Part shown: positions 23,198 through 31,244 of the stretch, piece by piece | How the letters are laid out: each line of letters begins with the position of its first letter | Position numbering within the stretch: position 1 is the stretch's first letter | Virus record (IMG/VR): IMGVR_UViG_3300050131_000054 | Span: 1 to 39,954 of that record | DNA: 39,954 nucleotides | From: a virus | Reading direction: 5' to 3' (one strand) | Position numbers and translations under genes: made by a program | Notes under the pieces: generated by a model | The model's input: the letters and a program-made list of their open reading frames with translations, nothing else | Told to the model about the DNA's origin: nothing | The model's database searches: none

Positions 23198-23904
23198 GCG
23201 CGCTCCCTCTCCAATTCGCCGTGCGCGTCGGTATCCCCGGCAGCCTGACCATAGAAGTGCAGGCCGTGCCGTCGATTTCGTCTGCCGCGATCCCGAATAT
23301 CTTAGCACCGCTGAATCAGCCGGTCCTCGTACAGGACACCGGGAACACAGCCACGGCGTCCACCAGCAGGATCGCTCTCGCAAAGGCGCTGATGAGTCAA
23401 GCATGGGGGCAGGGCTGGGCGAACACGGTCAGCCAGCGGCTTGCCGCGCTGGGCGGCAATTCCGATTACCAGCTACTCACCTTCGAGTGCCCTTCGCTCG
23501 ACACCACCGACATGGCGTGGGGCGCGCAAGGCTCTATCGACGGCGTCACCGATCCGATCCAGGTGACAGCGCCGCTGTTCGGTACCAGCGTCTACGGCCG
23601 GCAGTTCGCGGTGGGCGATTACGTTCTGTGGAACGATGCCGCGCTGGTGAACGGGGTCTACCAATACGAGATCGACCAGATCACGGCAGTGCGGGGGAGT
23701 TCGTTCACCTTGCAGCGTGGCTCAAGGGGCTCCATCGGCGGCGCAAAGTTCGGCAGCGTCAAAGCGCCGCACTCGAACATTCAGTTTCTTCAGTTGATCG
23801 ACAAGACTTTCGATGTGCTGTGGGCAGGCGAGTGGCAGGTGTACAAGTTTCTGTGGGACAACATGATCGTGTCGGCGGTGAGCGCCACGACGATAGGATT
23901 ATAG
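23194..23904 (+). CDS. Tail-cluster protein, 236 aa
   Basis: Soluble protein with LLTFECPSLDTTDMAWGAQGS near residue 100 and a beta-rich second half (VYQYEIDQITAVRGSSFTLQ, RGSRGSIGGAKFGS). Probably virion-associated given its neighbours. Its N-terminus SALPLQFAVRVGIPGSLTIEV is beta-like with no signal. No family assigned. Confidence 0.45.
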   Translation: MSALPLQFAVRVGIPGSLTIEVQAVPSISSAAIPNILAPLNQPVLVQDTGNTATASTSRIALAKALMSQAWGQGWANTVSQRLAALGGNSDYQLLTFECPSLDTTDMAWGAQGSIDGVTDPIQVTAPLFGTSVYGRQFAVGDYVLWNDAALVNGVYQYEIDQITAVRGSSFTLQRGSRGSIGGAKFGSVKAPHSNIQFLQLIDKTFDVLWAGEWQVYKFLWDNMIVSAVSATTIGL

Positions 23905-23905
23905 A

Positions 23906-24646
23906 ATGTCAGCCGTAGTCGTCAACCTTTTCACGGTCCCGCCCGCCGCTCCAGTACCAGGACTAGCCACGGGCGGCGGCACCAGCGGCGCAGGGAGTCC
24001 GTCTAGTAGCCCCAGCACCGCAGCGCCAACCACGCCCACAGGCTCGACGCCCGCGCCAGTAGTGCCGCCGATCGGTGGACCGCAGACCGTGACGGACTTC
24101 CCGGCGACGCCAGATCAGGGCAACCAAGTCATCAAGGGCGCGGTGCTCTACCAGTTCGTCGGCGCAACGCAGTACGCGGGCATCCCCGGATTCTGGGAGC
24201 CGGTTGTTTCGCCCGCGCCGTCGCTGCAAGGGACGCACGCGGACCGCGCCAGCTTCTCGGCTTCGGCTTACCCAGCGGGTACGCAGTTCTTTGAAACGGA
24301 TCGGCAGGTGGTCTGTCAGACAGACGGCACGAACTGGCTCTATTGGTCTGGTGCGATGAGCGGCGTGCTGGCGGCGCTCCCGACGGATCTCGGCGTCAAC
24401 GATGCCGGATTCGTTTACCAGGCACTCGACTTTAAGCACCTCTACAACTGGACGGGCAGCGGGTGGACCTTCGCGTCTACTGATGCAGGTTCCGGCCAGT
24501 TGATCGTGGATCATCCCGGATTCTTTCTCAGCGATGGCTTCTACGGGCTGTGCGACGGCAGCACTTACTCTGTGGCGCAAAGTGACGGCACGACCGCGAA
24601 CGTGACGACGGCGGTTCTGAGCCCGCCGACGTACATCCGAAGATGA
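23906..24646 (+). CDS. Putative tail fibre / collar-type protein, 246 aa
   Basis: Low-complexity Gly/Ser/Pro/Thr N-terminus (20-60), a domain with GAVLYQFVGATQYAGIPGFWEP and FFETDRQVVCQTDGTNWLYWSG, a pattern frequent in phage fibre proteins, then near the end HPGFFLSDGFYGLCDGSTYSVA, resembling the GxxxCDGS of tail-collar domains. Suggests a receptor-facing or fibre-attachment role. Confidence 0.5.
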   Translation: MSAVVVNLFTVPPAAPVPGLATGGGTSGAGSPSSSPSTAAPTTPTGSTPAPVVPPIGGPQTVTDFPATPDQGNQVIKGAVLYQFVGATQYAGIPGFWEPVVSPAPSLQGTHADRASFSASAYPAGTQFFETDRQVVCQTDGTNWLYWSGAMSGVLAALPTDLGVNDAGFVYQALDFKHLYNWTGSGWTFASTDAGSGQLIVDHPGFFLSDGFYGLCDGSTYSVAQSDGTTANVTTAVLSPPTYIRR

Positions 24647-24671
24647 GGCACGAAAGTCCTAGTACTTTGCT

Positions 24672-25298
24672 ATGATTAGCCCAATGAGCGCCGCATCAAT
24701 GCCTGTCGGGGTGCGAACCGGCTACTCGCAACCAACCGAAGACGTGCAAGCCGGAGAGATTGCGATACGCGCGCTGCGTCCTGAGGACGTGCCAGCGCTG
24801 TGGATCTGGCTGAACGAGTACCCGCGCTCGAATTTCGATGACTACGGGCCGCAATCGCTTGAAGCATTCACTGCTGAAATTGTCGCTCGCATGAACGCAG
24901 GCGAAGTGATTGCAGCGTTCCTGCATGACGGCAAGTTCATCGGCGTGTGCGGCTACGCGCAGATCACGGAACGCTTGGGCATGCTGCGCGGCATCTGCTT
25001 CTCGAAGGCGGTACACGGCACCGGACTCGCCCCCGCGGCCGTGCATCGCTTTCTTGAAAAGATTCTCGCGCCGGGGAAGGTGCAGAAGATTCAAGCCATG
25101 CACTTCTCGGACAACCTCCGTATCAAAAAGTTTCTGCGCAAGCAAGGGTTCACGCACGAGGGGCGTCTCGAAGCGCACACGGTGCGCGGCGGCGTGCCCA
25201 CCGACATGACCTTAGTCGCGCTCCACCGTGCCAAGCAAACTACTGGCGATGATTTCCTGAAGACGCGCAAGAACCGGGGTAAGGAAGAGGTCCAGTAG
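24672..25298 (+). CDS. GNAT-family acetyltransferase
   Basis: 208 aa. EIAIRALRPEDVPALWIWLNE, then EVIAAFLHDGKFIGVCGYA, LRGICFSKAVHGTGLAPAAV (the acetyl-CoA loop region) and NLRIKKFLRKQGFTHEGRLE follow GNAT motifs C, D, A and B. It would transfer an acetyl group from acetyl-CoA; the substrate is unknown. Relatives occur among tail genes of some podoviruses. Start uncertain: 24672 or the in-frame ATG at 24684, neither with a clear ribosome site. Confidence 0.7.
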   Translation: MISPMSAASMPVGVRTGYSQPTEDVQAGEIAIRALRPEDVPALWIWLNEYPRSNFDDYGPQSLEAFTAEIVARMNAGEVIAAFLHDGKFIGVCGYAQITERLGMLRGICFSKAVHGTGLAPAAVHRFLEKILAPGKVQKIQAMHFSDNLRIKKFLRKQGFTHEGRLEAHTVRGGVPTDMTLVALHRAKQTTGDDFLKTRKNRGKEEVQ

Positions 25299-26173
25299 TG
25301 CCGCTCGGGGGGCTTGTCACTGCGGGGGTCGGTTCCGTCGTTAGCGGCCTATTCGGCATGAGTGCTGCGCAGAGCGCCGCTAAGGCCCAAGCTGCCGCCG
25401 CTCTCAAGGCGCAGGGCGTTGCCGATACAAACAAACAGCAGGGTCTCGATACCCTCGGTTCCAACACCACCGCGTCCAACACGGCGCTGAACAACCTCTC
25501 GACCAACGTCAACACCAATACCCTGCAAGCGAACGCGCAGTATAGCCCCTACTCGCAAGTGGGCACGACTGCGGCTGGCGGCCTCAATACCGCGTTGCAG
25601 AATCCGTTTTCGTTCAACATCTCGCAGGACCCTGGTTATCAGTTCCGCATGCAGCAAGGCCAGCAGGCCGTGGAGCAGAGTGCGGCGGCGGCGGGCGGGG
25701 CGACGGGTGGCGCGGCGCTGAAGGCGCTGACGCAGTACGGCCAGGGCTATGCGTCGAACGAGTATCAGAACGCCTTCAACCGCAACCAGACGCAGCTGCA
25801 GAACTTATTCCAGGGCGCTGGCGTCGGCATGAATGCGTCGAACTCCGTCAGCAACAATCTGAACCAGGGAAGCGCGCTGCAATCCGGCATCGTGGGCCAG
25901 CAAGTCGGGAACCTCACGAACAATAGCGACCTGACCGCTAACATACTTGGACAGAACACCAACGCTGCTTCGCAGAATTACACTGGCGCGGGGAACGCGC
26001 AAGCGGCCGGCATTGTGGGGCAAGCTAACGCGCTCACGGGGGCGGTGAACGGCCTCGGGCAGACGGCGAACCAAGCGTTCTTGATGAACCTCCTGCAAGG
26101 CGGGGGGGCTGGACAAGAAAGCTCGGCGCTGAACCAATTGAATAGCGGCCCGATCCCGTCGCCCTACGAGTAG
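25298..26173 (+). CDS. Putative DNA ejection / internal virion protein, 291 aa
   Basis: GTG start in a TAGTG overlap. N-terminal hydrophobic Gly/Ala segment (LVTAGVGSVVSGLFGMSAAQ), then a long Ala/Gln/Asn-rich helical body with YSPYSQVGTTAAGGLNTALQ and DPGYQFRMQQGQQAVEQSAA, a pattern found in phage proteins placed where P22 has gp7/gp20/gp16. First of three such genes. Ejected with the DNA to help cross the envelope, by analogy. Confidence 0.6.
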   Translation: MPLGGLVTAGVGSVVSGLFGMSAAQSAAKAQAAAALKAQGVADTNKQQGLDTLGSNTTASNTALNNLSTNVNTNTLQANAQYSPYSQVGTTAAGGLNTALQNPFSFNISQDPGYQFRMQQGQQAVEQSAAAAGGATGGAALKALTQYGQGYASNEYQNAFNRNQTQLQNLFQGAGVGMNASNSVSNNLNQGSALQSGIVGQQVGNLTNNSDLTANILGQNTNAASQNYTGAGNAQAAGIVGQANALTGAVNGLGQTANQAFLMNLLQGGGAGQESSALNQLNSGPIPSPYE

Positions 26174-26175
26174 CC

Positions 26176-26442
26176 ATGCCCATTGACGCGGAGTTTCTAA
26201 AATGGGCAGATTACCAGACGAAGATTTCGATACCGGAACTCGATGCTCTTGGGATAGCTTTTCTGGATTTGGTGGTTCATGATCCTTCGCCTGGAATGCT
26301 AACTTCCGCGATCCCACTGAAGGAACCTCGCGCCGTTAGCGCATCGGTGATAAAGCGCGATCCAGCGGGGAGCGGCATTGAGATTTTGATTTATTTCAAG
26401 TATGGCAAGTGGGTATTTCAGAGTCAGAGATTATGCCCATAG
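26176..26442 (+). CDS. Small hypothetical protein, 88 aa
   Basis: Starts MPIDAEFLKWADY, with a mixed soluble domain (LDALGIAFLDLVVHDPSPGM, EILIYFKYGKWVFQ). Lower GC than its neighbours and squeezed between two ejection-type genes, overlapping the next. Looks like an accessory insertion. Not recognised. Confidence 0.45.
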   Translation: MPIDAEFLKWADYQTKISIPELDALGIAFLDLVVHDPSPGMLTSAIPLKEPRAVSASVIKRDPAGSGIEILIYFKYGKWVFQSQRLCP

Positions 26443-28067
26443 ATCCAAACATCATAGCCGGCCTGCACACCACGCCGCCGCCCGTGAACCCGCTAGGCGA
26501 TCTGCAAACCATCATGCAGATCAGGCAGGCGCAGGCGGAAGCGCCGTACCGCATTCAGCAGCTTCAGCAGAACGCCCAAGAGGGCGCGCTCAAGATGCAG
26601 GAGACGCAGCAAGCCATCAATGAGCGCAAGGCTAGCGACGCGGCGTGGCTAACCTCTGCTGTACCTGATCCCAGGACCGGGATGCTCACCACGGACCCGG
26701 ACAAAGCCGCGCAGGCGCTCATCCAGGGAGGCAACGGCCATCTAGTACCAGCGTTCCAAAAAGCCACTAACGACGCAGCGAAGTCGCGCTCGGACCTACA
26801 GGAAGCTCAACTAAAAGTGAAGACGGCGCAAGCCAATCACGCAGCATCCATCGGCGCTCAGTGGGAGAATTCAGGTTATGACCCGGCTTTCGTAAAGCAG
26901 TCGTTGGCGCAGGAAGTGGCGAGCGGAGCGACTACCCAGCAAAATGCGCAACGCGTCAGCGATCAGATCGACACGCTGCTGGCTCAAGACCCAACCGGCG
27001 CATCCGTAAAACCATTTCTGCAAACTCAGGCCAATATACTCAAAGCTCAAGGCGATGCCGCCACGCAGCGGGGATTCGCGGCTGGCCAACAAGCACAGAC
27101 CGGCGCGGCAAAATTGCCAGGAGACCTGGCTATCCAAGCTGCCACGGTTCCGAAGCTTCAAGCGGAAGCCACAGTGCAGCAGCAAAAAGCTACGGGCACC
27201 GAGCCGATTCAGCCAGCCGATCAGGCAAAGTTTGCGTTTGACCAGCAGCGAATGAATAACGAACTCAGCCGCACAGTGGAAGCCGCGCGCCACAATCGCA
27301 TGGACGAAGCGGAGACGCAGCGCTATCACAATCAGAGTTTCGAGGGCGTGCAACTCACCGACGACGCCAAGGCCAAGATGGCTGAAATGTTCGCCGTGAC
27401 TGGCGTGCTTCCAAATCTCGGCATGGGCAAAGCAGCCGCGCAGAATCGCTCCGACATCATCAATAAGGCTGCGTCGGATTTCCCGGACGTTAGCTTTGCG
27501 ACGAACAAAGCGGCGTTTCAGGCGAATACAAATTCTCTGAAGAACCTTCAGAAGCAGGCTGACCAAACGGACGCCTTCGAGAACACCGCCGGAAAAAACA
27601 TCGACATTTTTCTGAATGCCGCGAAGGGCATCATCGACACCGGGTCGCCGCTGCTGAATCGTCCGGCGCGCGCCATCTCCGAAAGTGTGTTCGGCTCGCA
27701 AAACATGGCGGCGTTCAATGCGGCGCGCGAGACGGCCCTCACTGAGGCCGCGAAGGTGCTGGAGTCGCCACAGGGCGGCGGCGCTCTCACTGTCAGCGGG
27801 CGTGACGCCGTGAAGACGCTCAGTAACTCTAACGCGACTCTCGGACAGCAAGTCTCTGCCATGAAAGTTCTGCGCTCCGACATGGCGAACCGGAAGCAGT
27901 CCAACGTCGATCAGATCAAGGCCATCAACGACCGGATCAACACCACCCCGAATACGGCAGCCGCGCCCGCGGCCGCGCAATCCCAATTCAAGGAAGGCGA
28001 CACCGCTACCAACCCGCAGACGAAGGCGAAGTTCAAATTCACAGGTGGCCAATGGGTAGCCCAGTAA
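26433..28067 (+). CDS. Putative DNA ejection protein, 544 aa
   Basis: Start ATG 26433 taken over the in-frame GTG 26409. Almost entirely Ala/Gln/Lys-rich helix: NPLGDLQTIMQIRQAQAEAP, LQQNAQEGALKMQETQQAIN, then long heptad-like stretches; the C-terminus has FKEGDTATNPQTKAKFKFTG, a small beta motif common at the end of such phage proteins. Size, position and coiled-coil composition fit a P22 gp16/gp20-type pilot protein. Overlaps the next gene. Confidence 0.6.
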   Translation: MPIDPNIIAGLHTTPPPVNPLGDLQTIMQIRQAQAEAPYRIQQLQQNAQEGALKMQETQQAINERKASDAAWLTSAVPDPRTGMLTTDPDKAAQALIQGGNGHLVPAFQKATNDAAKSRSDLQEAQLKVKTAQANHAASIGAQWENSGYDPAFVKQSLAQEVASGATTQQNAQRVSDQIDTLLAQDPTGASVKPFLQTQANILKAQGDAATQRGFAAGQQAQTGAAKLPGDLAIQAATVPKLQAEATVQQQKATGTEPIQPADQAKFAFDQQRMNNELSRTVEAARHNRMDEAETQRYHNQSFEGVQLTDDAKAKMAEMFAVTGVLPNLGMGKAAAQNRSDIINKAASDFPDVSFATNKAAFQANTNSLKNLQKQADQTDAFENTAGKNIDIFLNAAKGIIDTGSPLLNRPARAISESVFGSQNMAAFNAARETALTEAAKVLESPQGGGALTVSGRDAVKTLSNSNATLGQQVSAMKVLRSDMANRKQSNVDQIKAINDRINTTPNTAAAPAAAQSQFKEGDTATNPQTKAKFKFTGGQWVAQ

Positions 28068-29347
28068 GCCTGCCCCCCGGCGCCGTGCTGGATAAAGCGG
28101 CGCTGCCGCCGGGGGCCGTGCTTGATGCACCAGCACCCACCCCGAAATCCTTCACGGATCAGCTAGGCGACTTTGGCTCGCACGCCTGGGACATGATCAA
28201 GGGTGGTGCGCAAGGGCTAATGCACCCCATCGACAGCATCTCGTCGGTGCTGCGGAATACGTCGGACAGTTTGGACAAGGCCAAGGAGGCGTACAAGGCC
28301 GGGGATACCGGCGCTGCGCTGGCGCATCTCAAGGACGCGGTGCCCGTGCTCGGGCCCATCGCCAAGCAGATGCGCGAGGAAGGCGACAGGGGCGACCTCG
28401 GGGCGGAGGCTGGCGACTTAGCCGGATTCATGACGCTTGGCAAAGCTGGAGAACTCCTACCGAAGGTGCCCGGGGTGGTCAAGGGTGCAGCGGAAGCCGC
28501 TCCCGGCGTTGCTACCGCCGTGGGCGAGGCGGCGAAGGCTGGCGGCAAGGATGTCGCTATAGGAACGGGCAAGGTGGCCGCTGGCACGGCGCTGCTGAAG
28601 GCTGGGGGCCTCGGTGAATCGGTTGGGGGCTACGAACTCGCTAAAAGCGGGGTTAGGCAAGTCACTGGCGGCCTCAAATCCGGCTACGCCGCCCTTCGCC
28701 AGTCCCTAGCCGATACCGCCGCCGCGAAGGCCGCTGAAGCGCAGCCTGAGCCGCCAATGGCGGGCGCAGTGCCGATGCAGGGGCCGAGCGCCGCCGCGCC
28801 TAGCAATGCCACTCCAGCACCCACCGCGATACCGCCCACTGGCTCCGTCCAGCTTCCCGCGCCGGATCAGGAGCTATTCGGCACGCTTAAGAAGCCGGTC
28901 GCTGCGGCGGACGCCCCGCATCCTGAGGGTGCCTACCCCATCCCGGACGCAGAGCGCACGCAGCCCGGCTCTGTCGCCCCCAAGGAAAGCTACCAGCGGG
29001 CCGCCCAGACGGTTAAGGGACGCGCTCTGGCACGTTACCTGCGCCTCGCCCCCGATGGTGGTATCACCACCGAGGAAGCTGGCCGCATGACGCCTGAGCA
29101 GTGGAACATGGCAGCGCAGGCGGCGGGCGTCAACGCTCCTAGCCCCGCTAGCGTCCAGGTGGCACTCACGGAACTCGACAATCTGTACAAGGCCAAAGGG
29201 TCCGCGCAAATCGACAAGGCGGTTGCCGAGGGTAACACTCCTAAGGCCAACTTCTACGTGCAAAAGGCCGCGCAGGAGAGCTACCTGTCGAAGAACCCTA
29301 AGGCGCTGGCAATCGCGCAGCAACTCGCGGAGGAAATGGCGAAATGA
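28052..29347 (+). CDS. Putative DNA ejection protein with LPPGAVLD repeats, 431 aa
   Basis: N-terminus has two LPPGAVLD units (residues 7-14 and 18-25), a variant of the LPPGFVLD motif seen in phage virion proteins. Then a helical part (LRNTSDSLDKAKEAYKAG) and a Gly/Ala amphipathic stretch at about 142-188 that could insert in membranes. Pro/Ala-rich linker at about 230-280, helical C-terminus. Third of the ejection trio. Ends in an ATGA overlap with the tail fibre gene. Confidence 0.55.
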   Translation: MGSPVSLPPGAVLDKAALPPGAVLDAPAPTPKSFTDQLGDFGSHAWDMIKGGAQGLMHPIDSISSVLRNTSDSLDKAKEAYKAGDTGAALAHLKDAVPVLGPIAKQMREEGDRGDLGAEAGDLAGFMTLGKAGELLPKVPGVVKGAAEAAPGVATAVGEAAKAGGKDVAIGTGKVAAGTALLKAGGLGESVGGYELAKSGVRQVTGGLKSGYAALRQSLADTAAAKAAEAQPEPPMAGAVPMQGPSAAAPSNATPAPTAIPPTGSVQLPAPDQELFGTLKKPVAAADAPHPEGAYPIPDAERTQPGSVAPKESYQRAAQTVKGRALARYLRLAPDGGITTEEAGRMTPEQWNMAAQAAGVNAPSPASVQVALTELDNLYKAKGSAQIDKAVAEGNTPKANFYVQKAAQESYLSKNPKALAIAQQLAEEMAK

Positions 29348-30525
29348 AACGCTTGCTTTTGATTCTCGGCTTCGCGATGGTGTGCGCCGCGCAGAACGTG
29401 CCGTTCCCGTCAGGCTCGATGGTGCAGCTTTTCGATAACAACGGCGCGCCGTGCTCAGGCTGCCTCCTACATACGTACGTGGCGGGCGGCACTACGCCGC
29501 AGACCACCTACCAGACGCCCGCCGGCAGCGCCAACACGAACCCCGTGGTGCTTAGCAGCGCTGGTACGGCGAACATTTGGACGATTCCCGGCGTGTCCTA
29601 CCGCTTCGACCTCTACAGCGCCGCCGCGGTTCTCATTCGCACAATCGACAACGTACCTGGCGGCTCGGTGCTGGGACAATCGACCGTCACAGCTAACTTC
29701 GTGCTTGCGGGACCAACTACTGGGGCCGGTGCCACGCCCACCTTTCGCGCGCTAGTCGCCGCTGACTTCGCCGGGCTCTTCGCTGGGACGACTTGCACAA
29801 ACAAATTCCTGTCCGCGCTCGATTCATCGCTGGCGGGCACCTGCACTTCGCCGGTAATAGCAAGTGCGCAGTTCGCCAACCAGGGCACCACCACCACCGT
29901 GCCGCACGGCAACGCGGCTGGCAACCCAACGTGGGGCCCTGTGGTAGGCGCGGACTTCGGGGCTTCCATCGCGGCGCGGACTTCTTTCGGCAATCCATCA
30001 GCGAGCGCGGCGGCTCCGGGGTTCAGCACCACGCAGGACGCATTGGCATATCAGACCGCCGAGATTCCCAGTTTTGTATTTGTCGCATCGGACTTCACCA
30101 CTAGCGGCGTTGGGACGGCGCTCGAAGCGATCACGGGGCTAGCGTTCACTATCCCAGCCTCGATCGCACTAAACGTGCCGTTCTCCTGCCACTTCATTTA
30201 CCAGCAGGGCGTAGCGAACGTCGGGGTAGCCTTCGGGTTGCAAGACGCGACGGTGTCGCCCACCAATATAAACGCGGCGGGCGTAATGCACACCAGTACC
30301 ACGGCATCAACGGCTGGCGTGCTGATCGCGCTCGCGAGCACTACTGCGACGGCTATCGTCACGGCAACGCCGGGAGCAACGGCAACCGACTACGTTGTGG
30401 ACCTCTCGGGCGTGGTAGAAGCGCCCTCCAACGTCTCAAGTAGCGTTGTAAGCTTTAGGGTATCGACGGCCACGGCGGCGGATCTCGTGACTGTGCGCCG
30501 TGCTTCATGGTGTCGTTTCAATTAG
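29344..30525 (+). CDS. Tail fibre with head-binding-type domain and Sec signal
   Basis: 393 aa. Residues 1-17 (KRLLLILGFAMVCAAQ) are a clear signal peptide. Residues 18-105 match the fibre-base pattern: MVQLFDNNGAPCSGCLLHTY, AGGTTPQTTYQTPAG, NPVVLSSAGTANIWTIPGVS and FDLYSAAAVLIRTIDNVPGG. A later ATPTFRALVAADFAG block is another frequent phage fibre motif. The rest is Thr/Ser/Ala-rich beta. Should be the host-contact fibre; a Sec signal in front of a virion-attachment domain is unexpected. Confidence 0.7.
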   Translation: MKRLLLILGFAMVCAAQNVPFPSGSMVQLFDNNGAPCSGCLLHTYVAGGTTPQTTYQTPAGSANTNPVVLSSAGTANIWTIPGVSYRFDLYSAAAVLIRTIDNVPGGSVLGQSTVTANFVLAGPTTGAGATPTFRALVAADFAGLFAGTTCTNKFLSALDSSLAGTCTSPVIASAQFANQGTTTTVPHGNAAGNPTWGPVVGADFGASIAARTSFGNPSASAAAPGFSTTQDALAYQTAEIPSFVFVASDFTTSGVGTALEAITGLAFTIPASIALNVPFSCHFIYQQGVANVGVAFGLQDATVSPTNINAAGVMHTSTTASTAGVLIALASTTATAIVTATPGATATDYVVDLSGVVEAPSNVSSSVVSFRVSTATAADLVTVRRASWCRFN

Positions 30526-30532
30526 GAGAATC

Positions 30533-31243
30533 ATGGAAAAGCTAAAGTGGGGAGTCTTCGTCGCGGTCACGGCGCTCGCGGCGGTCATGATGGTCCACCC
30601 GGAGTGGACGCACGCGCAGTATACGCCGCCAAACGGTGGCGGCTCTGGCGGAAGCTGTGGATCTCTCGGCGGCGACGTCACCGGCACCTGCGCGGCGAAC
30701 ACCGTGACCAAAATTCAGAACGTGGCTGTGGGCGGCGTCCAAGGGACTGCCACAAACCCGAAGGTCATGGCCGCGGGAACGATCCTTCCTGGCATTGGAT
30801 TTGTTTTTTGCCAAGACTCTGCGGGCACAGTCACGACAGCGAACTGCAAAGCCGGCACCACCAACCAGAACCTACGAACGATGGGCTACCATTTTGACGG
30901 CGGCGGCTCAGCGCTCTCTGGAACGATTACTTATTGCAGCCAAGTCCCGATCACGGGTACAATCCTCGGCTGGCACATTGACGCAGATCAATCTGGATCG
31001 GCGACCTTCGCCGTACGCTCAGTGGTCTTCGGTTCGTATACGGGGACTGCGGGTTTCGCTGGGTACACCGACGTCACCGGGGGCGGCACGGCTCCGATCC
31101 TCTCCTCGGCGGTCACGGCCACATCGGCCAATCTCACAAGCTGGGTGACGTCGGTGAACGCCACCGATGAATATTGCTTCCAGCTTTCCAGTCCGGCGAC
31201 AATTACGTGGGTGAACGTAGTTATCAATTTCACGGCGATCTAA
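30533..31243 (+). CDS. Secreted-type tail-region protein, 236 aa
   Basis: ATG 30533 with an attaggagaa site. Residues 1-29 form a Sec signal or membrane anchor (WGVFVAVTALAAVMMV ... THAQ). Then a Gly-rich stretch (GGGSGGSCGSLGGDVTG) and a beta-rich domain with GTITYCSQVPITGTILGWHI and a final ATITWVNVVINFTAI, typical of jelly-roll-like tail fibre tips. Role inferred from neighbours. Confidence 0.5.
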   Translation: MEKLKWGVFVAVTALAAVMMVHPEWTHAQYTPPNGGGSGGSCGSLGGDVTGTCAANTVTKIQNVAVGGVQGTATNPKVMAAGTILPGIGFVFCQDSAGTVTTANCKAGTTNQNLRTMGYHFDGGGSALSGTITYCSQVPITGTILGWHIDADQSGSATFAVRSVVFGSYTGTAGFAGYTDVTGGGTAPILSSAVTATSANLTSWVTSVNATDEYCFQLSSPATITWVNVVINFTAI

Positions 31244-31244
31244 C

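Noticed and set aside
26176-26450. Identical MPID starts of the genes at 26176 and 26433
   Set aside because: Similarity stops after four residues; probably coincidence.
26871-28136. 421-codon minus-strand frame
   Set aside because: Lies opposite an ejection-type gene with good phage features; Leu/Arg/Gly-rich shadow with no motif.
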